A stretch of 64,000 bases of DNA from Paraburkholderia sprentiae WSM5005 (GCF_001865575.2 NZ_CP017561.2:2542001-2606000); one strand, 5' to 3'. Counted from the stretch's first letter, positions 46,990 to 59,337 are shown. The notes: a model not told the origin generated them from the letters alone. Made by a program: numbers and translations.

Positions 46990-49410
46990 TGAACCGGACC
47001 GATGCCTTTATCGAACGCGCGGGCGAGCGTGCCGATCAACGCGAGGACGCGTCGATCGGTGTGCCGCTGCCGCACGAATCCGCCGCGCTGCACGTGAGCG
47101 GCGAAGCGACCTACACCGACGACATCGCCGAGTTGCACGGCACGCTGCACGCGGCGCTCGGTCTGTCGCGCCACGCGCATGCGCGCATCGTGTCGATGGA
47201 TCTCGACGCGGTGAGACACTCGCCCGGCGTGGTCGCGGTGTTGTGCGCCGACGATATTCCCGGCGAAAACAATTGCGGCCCGGTGCTGCACGACGATCCG
47301 ATCCTCGCCGACGGCGAAGTGCTCTATCTGGGCCAGCCGGTCTTCGCGGTGATCGCCGAGAGCCACGAGCTGGCACGCCGCGCGGCCGCGCTCGCGAAAA
47401 GCGACGACGTGATCCGTTACGAGCCGCTCGACGCGATCCTCACCGCCACCGAGGCGAAAGCCGCGAAGCAGTTCGTGCTGCCGCCGCTGCATCTGCGGCG
47501 CGGCGATCCCGACGCGAAGATCGCGGTCGCGCCGCATCGGCTGGCCGGCACATTCGAGGTCGGCGGCCAGGAGCAGTTCTATCTCGAAGGTCAGGTCGCG
47601 TACGCGGTGCCGAAGGAAATGGACGGCATGCTCGTCTACAGTTCGACGCAGCATCCGAGCGAGATGCAGCAGGTCGTCGCGCATATGCTCGGCTGGCCCG
47701 CGCATAACGTCGTGTGCGAATGCCGGCGCATGGGCGGCGGCTTCGGTGGCAAGGAATCGCAATCGGCGCTGTTCGCGTGCGTGGCCGCGCTCGCCGCGCA
47801 GTCCTTGCGTCGGCCGGTCAAGCTGCGCGCCGATCGCGACGACGACTTCCTGATCACCGGCAAGCGCCACGACGCGGTCTACGAATACGAAGCGGGCTTC
47901 GACGACAGTGGGCGTCTCACCGGCGTGCGCGTCGAAATCGCGCTGCGTGCCGGCTATTCGGCTGACCTGTCCGGCGCGGTCGCAACGCGCGCGGTGTGCC
48001 ACTTCGACAATGCGTACTACCTGCCCGACGTCGATATCGTCGCGCTGTGCTGCAAGACCAACACGCAGTCGAACACCGCGTTTCGCGGCTTCGGCGGACC
48101 GCAGGGCGCGCTCGTGATGGAGGTGCTCCTCGACGGCATCGCGCGCGAGTTGCGGCTCGATCCCCTCGACGTGCGGCTCGCGAATTACTACGGCATCGGC
48201 GAGCGCAATACGACGCCGTACGGACAGCGCGTCGAAGACAACATCATTGCGCCTTTGACCGACGCGCTACTCGATTCGAGCGACTACCGCGCGCGGCGCG
48301 CGGCGCTCGCCGAATTCAACGCAACCAGTCCGGTGCTCAAACGCGGCCTCGCGTTTTCACCGGTCAAGTTCGGCATCTCGTTCAACGTGCCGTTCCTGAA
48401 TCAGGCCGGTGCGCTCGTGCACGTGTACAAGGACGGCTCCGTGCTCGTCAATCACGGCGGCACCGAGATGGGCCAGGGTCTCAACACGAAGGTCGCGCAG
48501 GTGGTCGCGAATCAGTTCGGCTTGCCGTTCTCGCGCGTGCGGGTGAGCGCGACCGATACATCGAAGATCGCCAACACCTCGGCGACCGCCGCCTCGACCG
48601 GCAGCGATCTGAACGGCATGGCCGCCGAAGCCGCCGCGCAGACGATCCGCGGGCGGCTCGCCGAACTCGCGGCGCGCCAGCTCGGCGGCGACGCGAATGA
48701 CGTGCAGTTCACGGGCGGCATCGTGTCGGTCAATGGCGGCGCGCTGCCGTTCGACCAGCTCGTCAACGCCGCCTATCTCGCGCGCGTGCAGCTGTGGTCG
48801 GACGGCTTCTATGCGACGCCGAAAGTGCATTGGGATGCGCAGACGCTGACCGGTCATCCGTTCTACTACTTCGCGTATGGCGCGGCGGTGTCGGAGGTCG
48901 TGGTCGATACGCTGACCGGCGAGTGGAAGCTGGTGCGCACGGACGTGTTGCACGACGCGGGTCAATCGATCAATCCGGCGATCGATCTCGGCCAGATCGA
49001 AGGCGGCTTCATTCAGGGCATGGGTTGGCTCACCAGCGAAGAGCTGTGGTGGAACCGCGACGGCCGCCTGATGACGCACGCGCCGTCGACGTACAAGATT
49101 CCCGCGGTCAGCGACACACCCGCCGCGTTCCACGTGCGGCTCTACGACCACAGCAACGCGGAGCCGACCGTGTTCCGCTCGAAGGCGGTCGGCGAGCCAC
49201 CGCTATTGCTGGCGTTCTCCGTGTTTCTCGCGATTCGCGACGCGGTCGCGGCCGCGGTGCCGGGCGCGCGACCTGCTCCGCCGTTGCGCGCGCCGGCGAC
49301 GCCCGAGGCGATACTCGATGCGTTGGACGCGTTGAACGCGTCGCACGCCGCAGACCCGACCGAACCCGCCGCGCCAACACCTCACGCGGTCCTATACGGA
49401 GAATCGCCGG

Positions 49411-49430
<20 letters not shown>
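46989..49430 (+). CDS. xdhB: Xanthine dehydrogenase large (molybdopterin-binding) subunit
   Basis: An 813-residue molybdenum-cofactor subunit. Early motifs are SAALHVSGEATYTDDIAEL and GGQEQFYLEGQ. Moco and substrate motifs are MGGGFGGKESQ near residue 253, AFRGFGGPQGALVME near residue 365 and GTEMGQGLNTKVAQV near residue 494. The catalytic base glutamate is expected in KAVGEPPLLLAFSV near residue 735. All conserved blocks look intact. Translation is probably coupled to xdhA, and its last 20 bases overlap xdhC. Confidence 0.95.
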
Positions 49431-51536
<2,106 letters not shown>

Positions 51537-51610
51537 TGGACTTCAACTGACGGGCCACGGCTGAAGTCGGCGGCTTGCCTGCAGCTTCTATATTCGGAGA
51601 CAGTTTTGCC

Positions 51611-52990
51611 ATGACTGAATCGGCTCATCCGGCAGAACCGGCACAAGCGGCGCAAATCGCATTCCGCGCGCCTCTGCTGACGTTTAACGGCGATCCGGCG
51701 CACGCGCCGAACGCGGTGGTGTTCCACGAGGACGGTCTGCTGATCGTCGAAGGCGGCCGCGTCGTCGCGGCGGACGCGTATGCGGCGCTGGCGTCGCGGC
51801 TCGCGCCCGCCACACAGATCGTCGAGCGGCGCGACAAGCTGATCGTGCCGGGCTTCATCGATACGCACATCCACTATCCGCAAACCGACATGATCGCGTC
51901 GCCGGCGCCGGGTCTGCTGCCGTGGCTCGACACCTACACGTTCCCGACCGAGCGCCGCTTCGCCGATATCGCGCGCGCGCGCGACACCGCTAGCTTTTTC
52001 CTCGACGAACTGCTCGCGTGCGGCACCACGACCGCGCTCGTGTACTGCACGGTGCACAAGGAATCCGCCGATGCCCTCTTCGCCGAGAGTGAAGCGCGCA
52101 ACCTGCGCATGGTAGCGGGCAAGGTGCTGATGGACCGCCACTGCCCTGAGTTCCTGCGCGACACCGCACAATCGGGCTACGACGACAGCGCCGAGCTGAT
52201 CGCCCGCTGGCACGAGCGCGGCCGGCAGATGTACGCGCTGACGCCGCGCTTCGCGCCGACCTCGACCGAGGCGCAACTCGAAGCGTGTGGCGCGCTCGCG
52301 CAACGGCATCCGGATGTGTTCATCCAGAGCCACGTCGCGGAAAACACCGATGAAGTCAAATGGGTCGCCGAGCTGTTCCCCGGCCACCGCAGCTATCTCG
52401 ACGTCTACGATCACTTCGGCTTACTGCGCCGTCGCGCGGTCTACGGCCATTGCATCTACCTCGACGACGAGGACCGCAAGCGCATGGCGCAAACCGGTGC
52501 GCTCGCGTCGCACTGCCCGACATCGAACCTGTTCCTCGGCAGCGGCCTGTTCGACTTCGAGAAGGCCGACTCGGCCGGCATGCCGATCGCGCTCGCGACC
52601 GATGTCGGCGGCGGCACGTCGTTTTCGATGCTGCAGACGATGAACGAGGCACACAAGGTCGCACGTCTCGGCGGTCATCATCTGACGGCGACGCGCATGT
52701 TCTATCTCGCGACCGCCGGCGCGGCCGAAGCGCTCGATCTCGCCGACAAGATCGGCACGCTGAGGGACGGCTCGGAAGCAGACTTCGTCGTGCTCGATCC
52801 GCAGGCGACACCGCTGCTCGCGCGCCGTACCGCGCGGCGCGAATCGCTCGAGGAGCTGCTGTTCGCGTTCGCGCTGCTCGGCGACGACCGCGCGGTGTAC
52901 GAAACCTATGCGGCCGGCAAGCGCGTGCATCGCCGCGACGACGCGCGCCAGCGCGTGCCGGGGCGCGTCGTCGCGCATGAGGTGGGCTGA
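51611..52990 (+). CDS. guaD: Guanine deaminase
   Basis: A 459-residue amidohydrolase converting guanine to xanthine. The metal-binding motif is VPGFIDTHIHYPQTDMI near residue 80. YTFPTERRFAD, QSHVAENTDEVKWV near residue 238, YGHCIYLDDEDR near residue 277 and ATDVGGGTSFSMLQTM near residue 330 are the guanine deaminase signatures. It lies 74 bases after the deaminase gene on the same strand and completes the purine block. A GGAG site sits about 10 bases before the ATG at 51611. Confidence 0.95.
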   Translation: MTESAHPAEPAQAAQIAFRAPLLTFNGDPAHAPNAVVFHEDGLLIVEGGRVVAADAYAALASRLAPATQIVERRDKLIVPGFIDTHIHYPQTDMIASPAPGLLPWLDTYTFPTERRFADIARARDTASFFLDELLACGTTTALVYCTVHKESADALFAESEARNLRMVAGKVLMDRHCPEFLRDTAQSGYDDSAELIARWHERGRQMYALTPRFAPTSTEAQLEACGALAQRHPDVFIQSHVAENTDEVKWVAELFPGHRSYLDVYDHFGLLRRRAVYGHCIYLDDEDRKRMAQTGALASHCPTSNLFLGSGLFDFEKADSAGMPIALATDVGGGTSFSMLQTMNEAHKVARLGGHHLTATRMFYLATAGAAEALDLADKIGTLRDGSEADFVVLDPQATPLLARRTARRESLEELLFAFALLGDDRAVYETYAAGKRVHRRDDARQRVPGRVVAHEVG

Positions 52991-53026
52991 AGGCTGGCTT
53001 CACGCCGAGGCGAACCGGGCCGCGCC

Positions 53027-54253
53027 TCAGCCCGGCTTGCACACCTCGTGCAACGCGTTGAGCCGCCGCACCGGGTCCGCGACATACGGATTCGACTCGT
53101 CCCACGCATAACCGGCGAGCACCGCGCAGATCATGCGACGAATCGTCGGTGTCTGCTCCGGGTAGTAGATGATGTCCTGCAGCTCGCCCGTGTACCAGCG
53201 CTCGACGAACGCGCGGAACGTATCGATGCCCTTGCGCAACGGCACGTCGTAATCGGCTGACCAGTCGACCGTGTTGCCGTCGAGCTGCCGGTTCAGCGTG
53301 CGCGCCGCCAGATGCGCGGAGCGCAGCGCGATCGTCACGCCCGACGAAAACACCGGGTCGAGAAACTCGCCCGCGTTGCCGAGCAACGCATAGCCCGGCC
53401 CATGCAGACTCGCGACGTTCGCCGCATAACCGCCGATCTGCCGCACCTGCATCAGGAACGGCGCCCGCCCGATCAGCCGGTTCAGCGTCGGCTCCTGCTG
53501 GATCAGCGCGCGCAGCGTCGCGTCGCGCTGCGCTTGCGGCACATCGAGAAAGCTCGCCTCGGCGACACATCCCACCGAAGCACGGCCGCCTGCGAGCGGA
53601 ATCATCCAGAACCACACGTCGCGACGCTCGGGATGCGTGGCGATGCAAATCTTGTTGCGATCGATGTCGCCGGGAGCCAGATCATCGCGCACATGCGTGA
53701 AGAGCGCGGCGCGCGTCGGCATCCGCGTCGGCGTCTCCAGTTCCAGCAGGCGCGGCAGCACGCGCCCGAAACCGCTCGCATCGAGCACGAAACGCGCTTC
53801 GACCTGATACCCGTGCCCCGCTTCGTCGGCGACCTCGAGCAGCGGCGTCGTATCGGTGCGCATCGCGCTCACCGTGTGGCCGAAACGCACGTCGGCGCCC
53901 TGCGCGGCCGCGCAGCGAATCAGCACGTCGTCGAACAGCGCGCGCTCGACCTGGTACGTGGTGCCCCAGCCCGGCGAATACTTGTCGCGAAAGTCGAACG
54001 ACGAGCGCTGGTCGCGATTCACGAAATACGCGCCGTTCTTGTACTGGAAGCCCGCCTCGACGACGGCCTGCAACATGCCGGCCTCTTCGACGTACGCCAT
54101 GCTTTGCGGCAACAGGCTCTCGCCGATCGAGAAGCGCGGAAAATGCTGACGCTCCAGCACCAGCACCGAGCGGCCTGCTTGACGCAACAGCGCGGCAGCC
54201 ACCGAACCGGCCGGACCGGCACCGATGATCGCGACATCGACCACGGTCCGCAT
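53027..54253 (-). CDS. FAD-dependent oxidoreductase, tryptophan-halogenase/geranylgeranyl-reductase-like
   Basis: A 408-residue flavoprotein. The N-terminal dinucleotide site is VVDVAIIGAGPAGSVAAALL, followed by FPRFSIGESLLPQSMAYVEEAG, a hallmark of the halogenase-like group. The later motif GPGYALLGNAGEFLDPVFSSG near residue 290 completes the FAD site. No WxWxIP halogenase motif was seen, although WFWMIPL is close to it. Proteins of this type recur at the edge of aryl polyene clusters. It is the last gene in the leftward direction, separated from the ketosynthase block by a rightward methyltransferase. Role in polyene tailoring is inference. Confidence 0.82.
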   Translation of the reverse strand: MRTVVDVAIIGAGPAGSVAAALLRQAGRSVLVLERQHFPRFSIGESLLPQSMAYVEEAGMLQAVVEAGFQYKNGAYFVNRDQRSSFDFRDKYSPGWGTTYQVERALFDDVLIRCAAAQGADVRFGHTVSAMRTDTTPLLEVADEAGHGYQVEARFVLDASGFGRVLPRLLELETPTRMPTRAALFTHVRDDLAPGDIDRNKICIATHPERRDVWFWMIPLAGGRASVGCVAEASFLDVPQAQRDATLRALIQQEPTLNRLIGRAPFLMQVRQIGGYAANVASLHGPGYALLGNAGEFLDPVFSSGVTIALRSAHLAARTLNRQLDGNTVDWSADYDVPLRKGIDTFRAFVERWYTGELQDIIYYPEQTPTIRRMICAVLAGYAWDESNPYVADPVRRLNALHEVCKPG

Positions 54254-54398
54254 TGAAGAATCGCTATTCAATTCACTGCTCCAACGGTTTGCATGCGTTG
54301 CTGCAACGCATGCGGGGGTTTCATGCAACGCGCCACATCGCGCGATGCAGCGTCTTGTCGATACAATCCTCCCTCCACAGCAACAACGACGTTTCGCC

Positions 54399-54404
54399 GG
54401 GGAG
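54399..54404 (+). promoter_or_regulatory. Ribosome binding site supporting a GTG start for the methyltransferase
   Basis: CGGGGAG (core 54399-54404) is followed 6 bases later by GTG at 54411. Upstream in-frame starts give a sequence overlapping the divergent gene and unlike methyltransferases. Confidence 0.6.
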
Positions 54405-54410
54405 TGCATC

Positions 54411-55145
54411 GTGCCGTCATCCGAACTGTCCAGTGTGCCCTTTGTGCCGGAGACGGCCTTTGGTACCTGGTTCCTGCGCACGCACACGTGGGAGCACCAC
54501 GTGTTGCGGGTAGCGATCAACGATCTGAAGCGCCTGATCGATGCGCCATTGCCCGACGCGCCGGTCATCGTCGATGCGGGCTGCGGGCAAGGCGTTTCGT
54601 TTCGCCTGCTCGCTGAGGCGTTCCGACCGCGCCGCATCGTCGGCGTCGATTTTCACGCACCGTCGCTGACGCTCGCCGCGCGGGCCGCGCACGCCTGCCG
54701 CGAGATGCTCGCCGACATCGAACTGCTGCATGGCGACTGCGCGCAACTGCCGCTGCCCGATGCGAGCGCCGACATCGTGTTCTGCCATCAGACCTTCCAT
54801 CATCTCGTCGAGCAGGAGCGCGCGCTCGCCGAATTCCACCGCGTGCTCAAACCCGGCGGCGTGCTGCTATTCGCGGAATCGACCGATGCGTACATCAAGT
54901 CGTGGGTGATCCGGCTGTTGTTTCGTCATCCCATGCAGGTGCAAAAGAGCGCCGACGGCTATCTCGACATGATCCGCCGCGGCGGCTTCAGCTTCGGCTC
55001 TCACCATGTTTCGCTGCCGTACCTGTGGTGGAGCCGCGCGACCGACTTCGGTCTGCTCGAACGACTCGGTTTGTACCGGCCGCAACCCGGCAAGCGTCGC
55101 GAGACGCTGGTCAATGTCGCGGCCGTGAAAGCTGGCGAAGCCTGA
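54411..55145 (+). CDS. SAM-dependent class I methyltransferase, polyene cluster-associated
   Basis: A protein of about 244 residues. The SAM site is VIVDAGCGQGVSFRLLAEAF near residue 52, then IVGVDFHAPSLTLAARAA. Motif II is DIVFCHQTFHHLVEQERALAEFHRVLKPGGVLLFAE. It is the only rightward gene in the aryl-polyene-like block, divergent from the FAD oxidoreductase and convergent with the lipoprotein gene. Known aryl polyene clusters include a methyltransferase that modifies the aryl head group. That function is inferred for this gene. It begins at GTG. Confidence 0.82.
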   Translation: MPSSELSSVPFVPETAFGTWFLRTHTWEHHVLRVAINDLKRLIDAPLPDAPVIVDAGCGQGVSFRLLAEAFRPRRIVGVDFHAPSLTLAARAAHACREMLADIELLHGDCAQLPLPDASADIVFCHQTFHHLVEQERALAEFHRVLKPGGVLLFAESTDAYIKSWVIRLLFRHPMQVQKSADGYLDMIRRGGFSFGSHHVSLPYLWWSRATDFGLLERLGLYRPQPGKRRETLVNVAAVKAGEA

Positions 55146-55152
55146 CTCGAAG

Positions 55153-55575
55153 TCAGCCCGCGTCCAGCACCACCAGTTGGCCGCGCACCGCGATCGCGGC
55201 CGCGCTCGGGCTCACGCCGCAGGTGAAGTCGCTCGACGAGTCGGTTTCGGTGCTATGAAAGCGCGTCGACACGTCGATCACCGCATTCGCGTGACGCTCG
55301 CGCGCCGCGGCGCGCAGCTTGCCGACCGCTTCGGCGAGCGCCAGGTGGCACGCTTCGTTCGGCTCGGACATCTTGCGCGCAATGCGCACCGAATACGACA
55401 CTTCGCCGAGCCGCGTCTTCACCGGCTGGTGAGGTTGATCGCCGAAGTACACCGGCACCTCGCCGCGCGATTCGCCACCCGACGCCGCGAACGGCAGCGA
55501 TTTCACTTCCGTGCCGCAGCCGGCCTGCGTCAATGCCACCACCAACATCGCACCCACCAAAGAAAACCTTTTCAT
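55153..55575 (-). CDS. Small lipoprotein, polyene cluster-associated
   Basis: A 140-residue protein with a lipoprotein signal (MKRFSLVGAMLVVALTQAGC; lipobox LTQAGC). The mature part has YSVRIARKMSEPNEACHLALAEAV and then GKLRAAARERHANAVIDVSTRFHS, which resembles the small YbjQ-like fold often mislabelled as an excinuclease subunit in aryl polyene clusters. It would sit on the inner face of the outer membrane or in the inner membrane. It lies 82 bases downstream of the first ketosynthase gene. Function unknown. Confidence 0.78.
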   Translation of the reverse strand: MKRFSLVGAMLVVALTQAGCGTEVKSLPFAASGGESRGEVPVYFGDQPHQPVKTRLGEVSYSVRIARKMSEPNEACHLALAEAVGKLRAAARERHANAVIDVSTRFHSTETDSSSDFTCGVSPSAAAIAVRGQLVVLDAG

Positions 55576-55657
55576 TCTTATCCTCTTCCCTGTCTACGCA
55601 TTTGCGGCCGCTTGCGCGCGGCGCGGCCAGTGATCGTGGCGAGTCGGTGCAGCTGAG

Positions 55658-56896
55658 TCAAACGCCTCGCCACGCTTCGAACATCAGGCTCGCGCAACTG
55701 CCGCCGAACCCGAATGAAATCGACATCGCCGTGTCGATGCGTGCATCGCGCGCGGTGCGCGCGAGCGGCATGTCGTGCACTTGCGGCTCCAGCGCGTCGA
55801 GCTCGGCCGTCCCCGCGATAAAACCGTCGCGCATCATCAACAGCGTATAGATCGCTTCATGCGCGCCGCACGCGCCAAGCGAATGCCCGGTCATGCCCTT
55901 GGTCGACGAAAACGCCGGCACCCCTTGGCCCGATGCGCCGAACACGTCGCGCAACGCGTGCAGTTCTTCGAGATCGCCGAGCGGTGTCGACGGCGCATGC
56001 GTGTTCACGTAGTCGGGACGGCGGCCCGCCGGTCCGAGCGCACCGCGCATCGCGCGCGCGATGCCGGCCGCGCGCGGCGCGACCATGCCCGCGCGATCCG
56101 TGCCATCGCCGAAACCCGTCAGCTCCGCGTAGATGCGCGCGCCGCGCGCGAGCGCATGATCGAGCGCTTCGAGCACCAGCACGCCACCGCCCGACGCAAT
56201 CACGAAACCGTCGCGCTGCGTGTCGTACGGCCGCGATGCGCGGTGAGGCGTGTCATTGAAGCGGCGCGACAGCGCGCCCATCGCGTCGAACATCAGCGTC
56301 ATATTGTCGTGTAGCGCTTCGCTGCCGCCCGCGAGCACGATCTGCTGCCGCCCGGTCTGGATCAGTTGCATCGCCTGACCGATCGCGAGCGCCGACGTCG
56401 TGCATGCCGACGACGGCGAATAGCTGACGCCTTCGAGCCCGAATGTCTGCGCGACGTTCGCCGACGCGGTGCTGCTCATCGCATGCGGCACCGTGTACGG
56501 CGTCACCTTGTCGACGCCGCGCGTTTGCGCGATCGCGAGCGCCGCGTCGTAGCTCGCCATCGCGCCGACGCCCGAGCCGATCACGACGCCCGCGCGCGGC
56601 GACTGCAAGGCCGCGACGGCGAGCCCGGCATCGTCGATCGCACGCTGCGCCGCGTGGCACGCGAAGCGCGCGGTGTCGCCCATGAAGCGTTCGCGCTTGC
56701 GCTCGAATGGCGCCTCGCGCGCGACCGACGCGACGCCGGCCACCTGCGACGCAAACCCGCGCTCGCGCCACGCATCGATCCGCTCGACGCGCGAGCGCCC
56801 AGCGCGCAACGCAGCCGAGACATCGTCGAGCGTATTGCCGAGACACGACACGATGCCCATGCCGGTCACGACCACGCGTTGCAGGCTGACGCTCAT
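55658..56896 (-). CDS. Beta-ketoacyl-ACP synthase A (KAS I/II type), aryl polyene cluster
   Basis: A 412-residue thiolase-fold condensing enzyme. The nucleophile is the Cys in SSACTTSALAIGQAM near residue 160. The two histidines are in YVNTHAPSTPLGD near residue 297 and STKGMTGHSLGACGAHE near residue 332. The Lys of the second motif is also present, so the catalytic set looks complete. Such enzymes extend the polyene chain with malonyl-ACP. It overlaps the upstream ketosynthase gene by 4 bases (ATGA) and is the last ketosynthase of the block. Confidence 0.92.
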   Translation of the reverse strand: MSVSLQRVVVTGMGIVSCLGNTLDDVSAALRAGRSRVERIDAWRERGFASQVAGVASVAREAPFERKRERFMGDTARFACHAAQRAIDDAGLAVAALQSPRAGVVIGSGVGAMASYDAALAIAQTRGVDKVTPYTVPHAMSSTASANVAQTFGLEGVSYSPSSACTTSALAIGQAMQLIQTGRQQIVLAGGSEALHDNMTLMFDAMGALSRRFNDTPHRASRPYDTQRDGFVIASGGGVLVLEALDHALARGARIYAELTGFGDGTDRAGMVAPRAAGIARAMRGALGPAGRRPDYVNTHAPSTPLGDLEELHALRDVFGASGQGVPAFSSTKGMTGHSLGACGAHEAIYTLLMMRDGFIAGTAELDALEPQVHDMPLARTARDARIDTAMSISFGFGGSCASLMFEAWRGV

Positions 56897-58119
56897 CGAA
56901 CGCGCCGGAAAATCAGCGACGTGTTGATGCCGCCGAACGCGAAGTTGTTGCTCATCACGTACTCGGCGTCGATCTCGCGTGCGCCGCCGACGATGTAGTC
57001 GAGCGGCGCGCAGGCCGGATCGACGTTCTCGAGATTCAGCGTCGGCACGTACCAGTTGCGCTTCATCATCTCGATCGTCCACCACGCCTCGATCGCGCCG
57101 CACGCGCCGAGCGTGTGGCCGACATAGCTTTTCAGCGAGCTGATCGGCATGCGCGCGCCGAAGGTCCGCGCGGTCGCATGGCTTTCGGCCATGTCGCCGC
57201 GATCGGTCGACGTGCCGTGCGCGTTCACATAGGCAATCGCCTCGGGCGGCAATTGAGCGTCGCGCAGCGCCAGTTGCATCGCGAGCGCCATCGTGTCGGC
57301 GGTCGGTTGCGTCATGTGCGCGCCGTCCGAGTTGCAGCCGAAGCCGACGACCTCCGCGTGAATCCGTGCGCCGCGCGCCAGCGCGTGCTCGTATTCTTCG
57401 AGCACCAGCGTCGCCGCGCCCTCGCCGACCACGAGGCCGTCGCGCGCGGCATCGAACGGACGCGGCGTGAGATGCGGCTCGCCGTTGCGCGTGCTGGTCG
57501 CGTACAGTGCGTCGAACACGGCGACCGCCGGGCCCGACAACTCTTCCGCGCCGCCTGCCAGCATCAGCGTCTGCTTGCCGGACTGGATCGCCTCGTACGC
57601 GTAGCCGATCGCCTGGCTGCCCGACGCGCATGCACACGAGGTCGGGATGATGCGGCCTTTCAGATCCCAGAACAGGCTCACGTTGACGGCCGTGGTGTGC
57701 GGCATCATCTGCACGTAGCTGTTCGACGTGACGTTGCTCATCGAGCCGGTTTCGAGCATCGTGCCGAACGCGCGGATCGGCTGCACGGAACCCGACGACG
57801 ACCCGTACGCGACGCCCATGCGGCCGTCGGCGATGCTGGTGTCGTCGGCAAGGCCCGCGTCGGCGAGCGCGAGTTCGCTCGCGCGCACCGAGTACAGCGA
57901 TACCGGGCCCATCGAGCGCACCTTCTTGCGCGGGTAATGCGCGGGGGTGGTGAACTCGGGCAGCGGACACGCGAGCCGCGTATGCAGTGACGCGAAGTAG
58001 TCCCACTCGGGCATGCGCCGCACCGCGTTCTCGCCGCGTTTCAGGCGGGTTTCGACCGCGTCCCAGCTATCGCCGAACGCGGTCACGCCGCCCATGCCGG
58101 TAATGACGACGCGCTTCAT
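56893..58119 (-). CDS. Beta-ketoacyl-ACP synthase B (FabF type), aryl polyene cluster
   Basis: A 408-residue ketosynthase beginning MKRVVITGMGGVTAFGDSWD. The active Cys is in PTSCACASGSQAIGYAYEA near residue 165. The histidines are in YVNAHGTSTDRGDMAE near residue 303 and SLKSYVGHTLGACGAIEA near residue 338. VMSNNFAFGGINTSLIFR closes the fold. In the transcription order it follows the ketoreductase gene directly, sharing one base with its stop. The run KS-dehydratase-ketoreductase-KS matches the core of known aryl polyene clusters. Confidence 0.93.
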   Translation of the reverse strand: MKRVVITGMGGVTAFGDSWDAVETRLKRGENAVRRMPEWDYFASLHTRLACPLPEFTTPAHYPRKKVRSMGPVSLYSVRASELALADAGLADDTSIADGRMGVAYGSSSGSVQPIRAFGTMLETGSMSNVTSNSYVQMMPHTTAVNVSLFWDLKGRIIPTSCACASGSQAIGYAYEAIQSGKQTLMLAGGAEELSGPAVAVFDALYATSTRNGEPHLTPRPFDAARDGLVVGEGAATLVLEEYEHALARGARIHAEVVGFGCNSDGAHMTQPTADTMALAMQLALRDAQLPPEAIAYVNAHGTSTDRGDMAESHATARTFGARMPISSLKSYVGHTLGACGAIEAWWTIEMMKRNWYVPTLNLENVDPACAPLDYIVGGAREIDAEYVMSNNFAFGGINTSLIFRRVR

Positions 58120-58844
58120 CAGATCATCCCGCCGTTCACGCCGATCACCTGGCGCGTCAGGTACGACGCGCCATCCGACATCAGAAAGCTCACGACCGAC
58201 GCGACCTCGGCCGGCTGGCCGACCCGGTTCATCGGCACGGTCTTCAGCGCGTGATCGAGCGTCATCTGTTCGAGCATGCCGGTTTCGATCAACCCCGGCG
58301 CGACGCAATTGACGGTGATATTGCGCGACGCGAGCTCGACCGCGAGCGCCTTGCTCGCGCCGATGAGTCCGGCCTTCGCCGCGCTGTAGTTGACCTGGCC
58401 GCGATTGCCCATGACCCCCGACACCGACGCGATCGTCACGATGCGTCCGCCCTGGCGCGCGCGCACCATCGGCATCGTCAGCGGATGCACGACGTTGTAG
58501 AACGCGTCGAGGCCGGTTTCGATCACGACGTCCCAGTCTTCTTCGGTGAGCGCCGGGAACGCGGCGTCGCGCGTGACGCCCGCGCTGCACACGATGCCGT
58601 AGTAGGGACCGTGCGCGGCCAGGTCCGCCTCGAGCGCCTCGCGGCACGCGGCGCGCTCGCGCACGTCGAATTGCAGCACCCGCGCGATGCCGCCCTGCGC
58701 GGCGATGCCCGTCGCGACCGCATCGGCTTCGCTGCGTCCCGTGCGGCAATGCACGGTCACGGCGAAGCCGTCGGCGGCCAACTTGTACGCAATCGCGCGG
58801 CCGATGCCGCGGCTTGCGCCGGTAACGAGAACTCGCCGGCTCAT
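58119..58844 (-). CDS. 3-oxoacyl-ACP reductase (FabG type), aryl polyene cluster
   Basis: A 241-residue SDR ketoreductase. The NADPH motif is RVLVTGASRGIGRAIAYKLA at the N-terminus. The catalytic triad Ser, Tyr and Lys is in IASVSGVMGNRGQVNYSAAKAG near residues 138-155. The C-terminus VNGGMI is typical. It reduces the 3-keto group after each condensation. GGGAG lies about 9 bases before the ATG. Its start overlaps the dehydratase stop by 4 bases. Confidence 0.94.
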   Translation of the reverse strand: MSRRVLVTGASRGIGRAIAYKLAADGFAVTVHCRTGRSEADAVATGIAAQGGIARVLQFDVRERAACREALEADLAAHGPYYGIVCSAGVTRDAAFPALTEEDWDVVIETGLDAFYNVVHPLTMPMVRARQGGRIVTIASVSGVMGNRGQVNYSAAKAGLIGASKALAVELASRNITVNCVAPGLIETGMLEQMTLDHALKTVPMNRVGQPAEVASVVSFLMSDGASYLTRQVIGVNGGMI

Positions 58845-59332
58845 GAACTGACACTCCCTTCGATGAATGACTGAAAATCGGGCGGTTGAAACACCTTGAT
58901 CACGGCTTCTGCGCAGCGCACGCCGCCGTCGTCGTCGAGCGTGCATTCGTAGGCGCCGTGGCCTGCTTCGCTGCGAAGCAGTTCGCTCACCTGAACGCGC
59001 AAACGCGCGCCGCTTCGGAACGCCGGTTGCAGCGCCCGATAGCTGCGCGAGCCGAGCAGCACGCCGGCACGGGCCTGGCCGCCGGCGCGCATCGCGATGA
59101 GCGCGACGTGCGCGGCGATCGCTTGCGCCATCACCTCGATGCCGATCCATGCGGGCATCGCGCCGGCGGCATCCGCATACCATGCATGCGGGTCGACGTT
59201 GGCGAACGCGCTCAACGTGGTGTCGGCGAAGCTGTCGATCGCATCGAGCAGCAGCATGCTGCCGCGATGCGGGATCATCGCCTCGATCGGTTGCCGCGCG
59301 AGTTGCGCGTCGGTCAGCAGAGAAGTCGTCAT
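58841..59332 (-). CDS. Hotdog-fold 3-hydroxyacyl-ACP dehydratase (FabZ-like), aryl polyene cluster
   Basis: A 163-residue dehydratase. IEAMIPHRGSMLLLDAI near residue 16 carries the FabZ-type catalytic histidine. The acidic partner is Glu in AWIGIEVMAQAIAAH near residue 66. It would remove water from the 3-hydroxyacyl-ACP to set each double bond of the polyene. Since no enoyl reductase is seen in the block, unsaturation would be kept. It starts 6 bases after the ketosynthase stop, and its stop overlaps the ketoreductase start. Confidence 0.9.
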   Translation of the reverse strand: MTTSLLTDAQLARQPIEAMIPHRGSMLLLDAIDSFADTTLSAFANVDPHAWYADAAGAMPAWIGIEVMAQAIAAHVALIAMRAGGQARAGVLLGSRSYRALQPAFRSGARLRVQVSELLRSEAGHGAYECTLDDDGGVRCAEAVIKVFQPPDFQSFIEGSVSS

Positions 59333-59337
59333 GCGTG

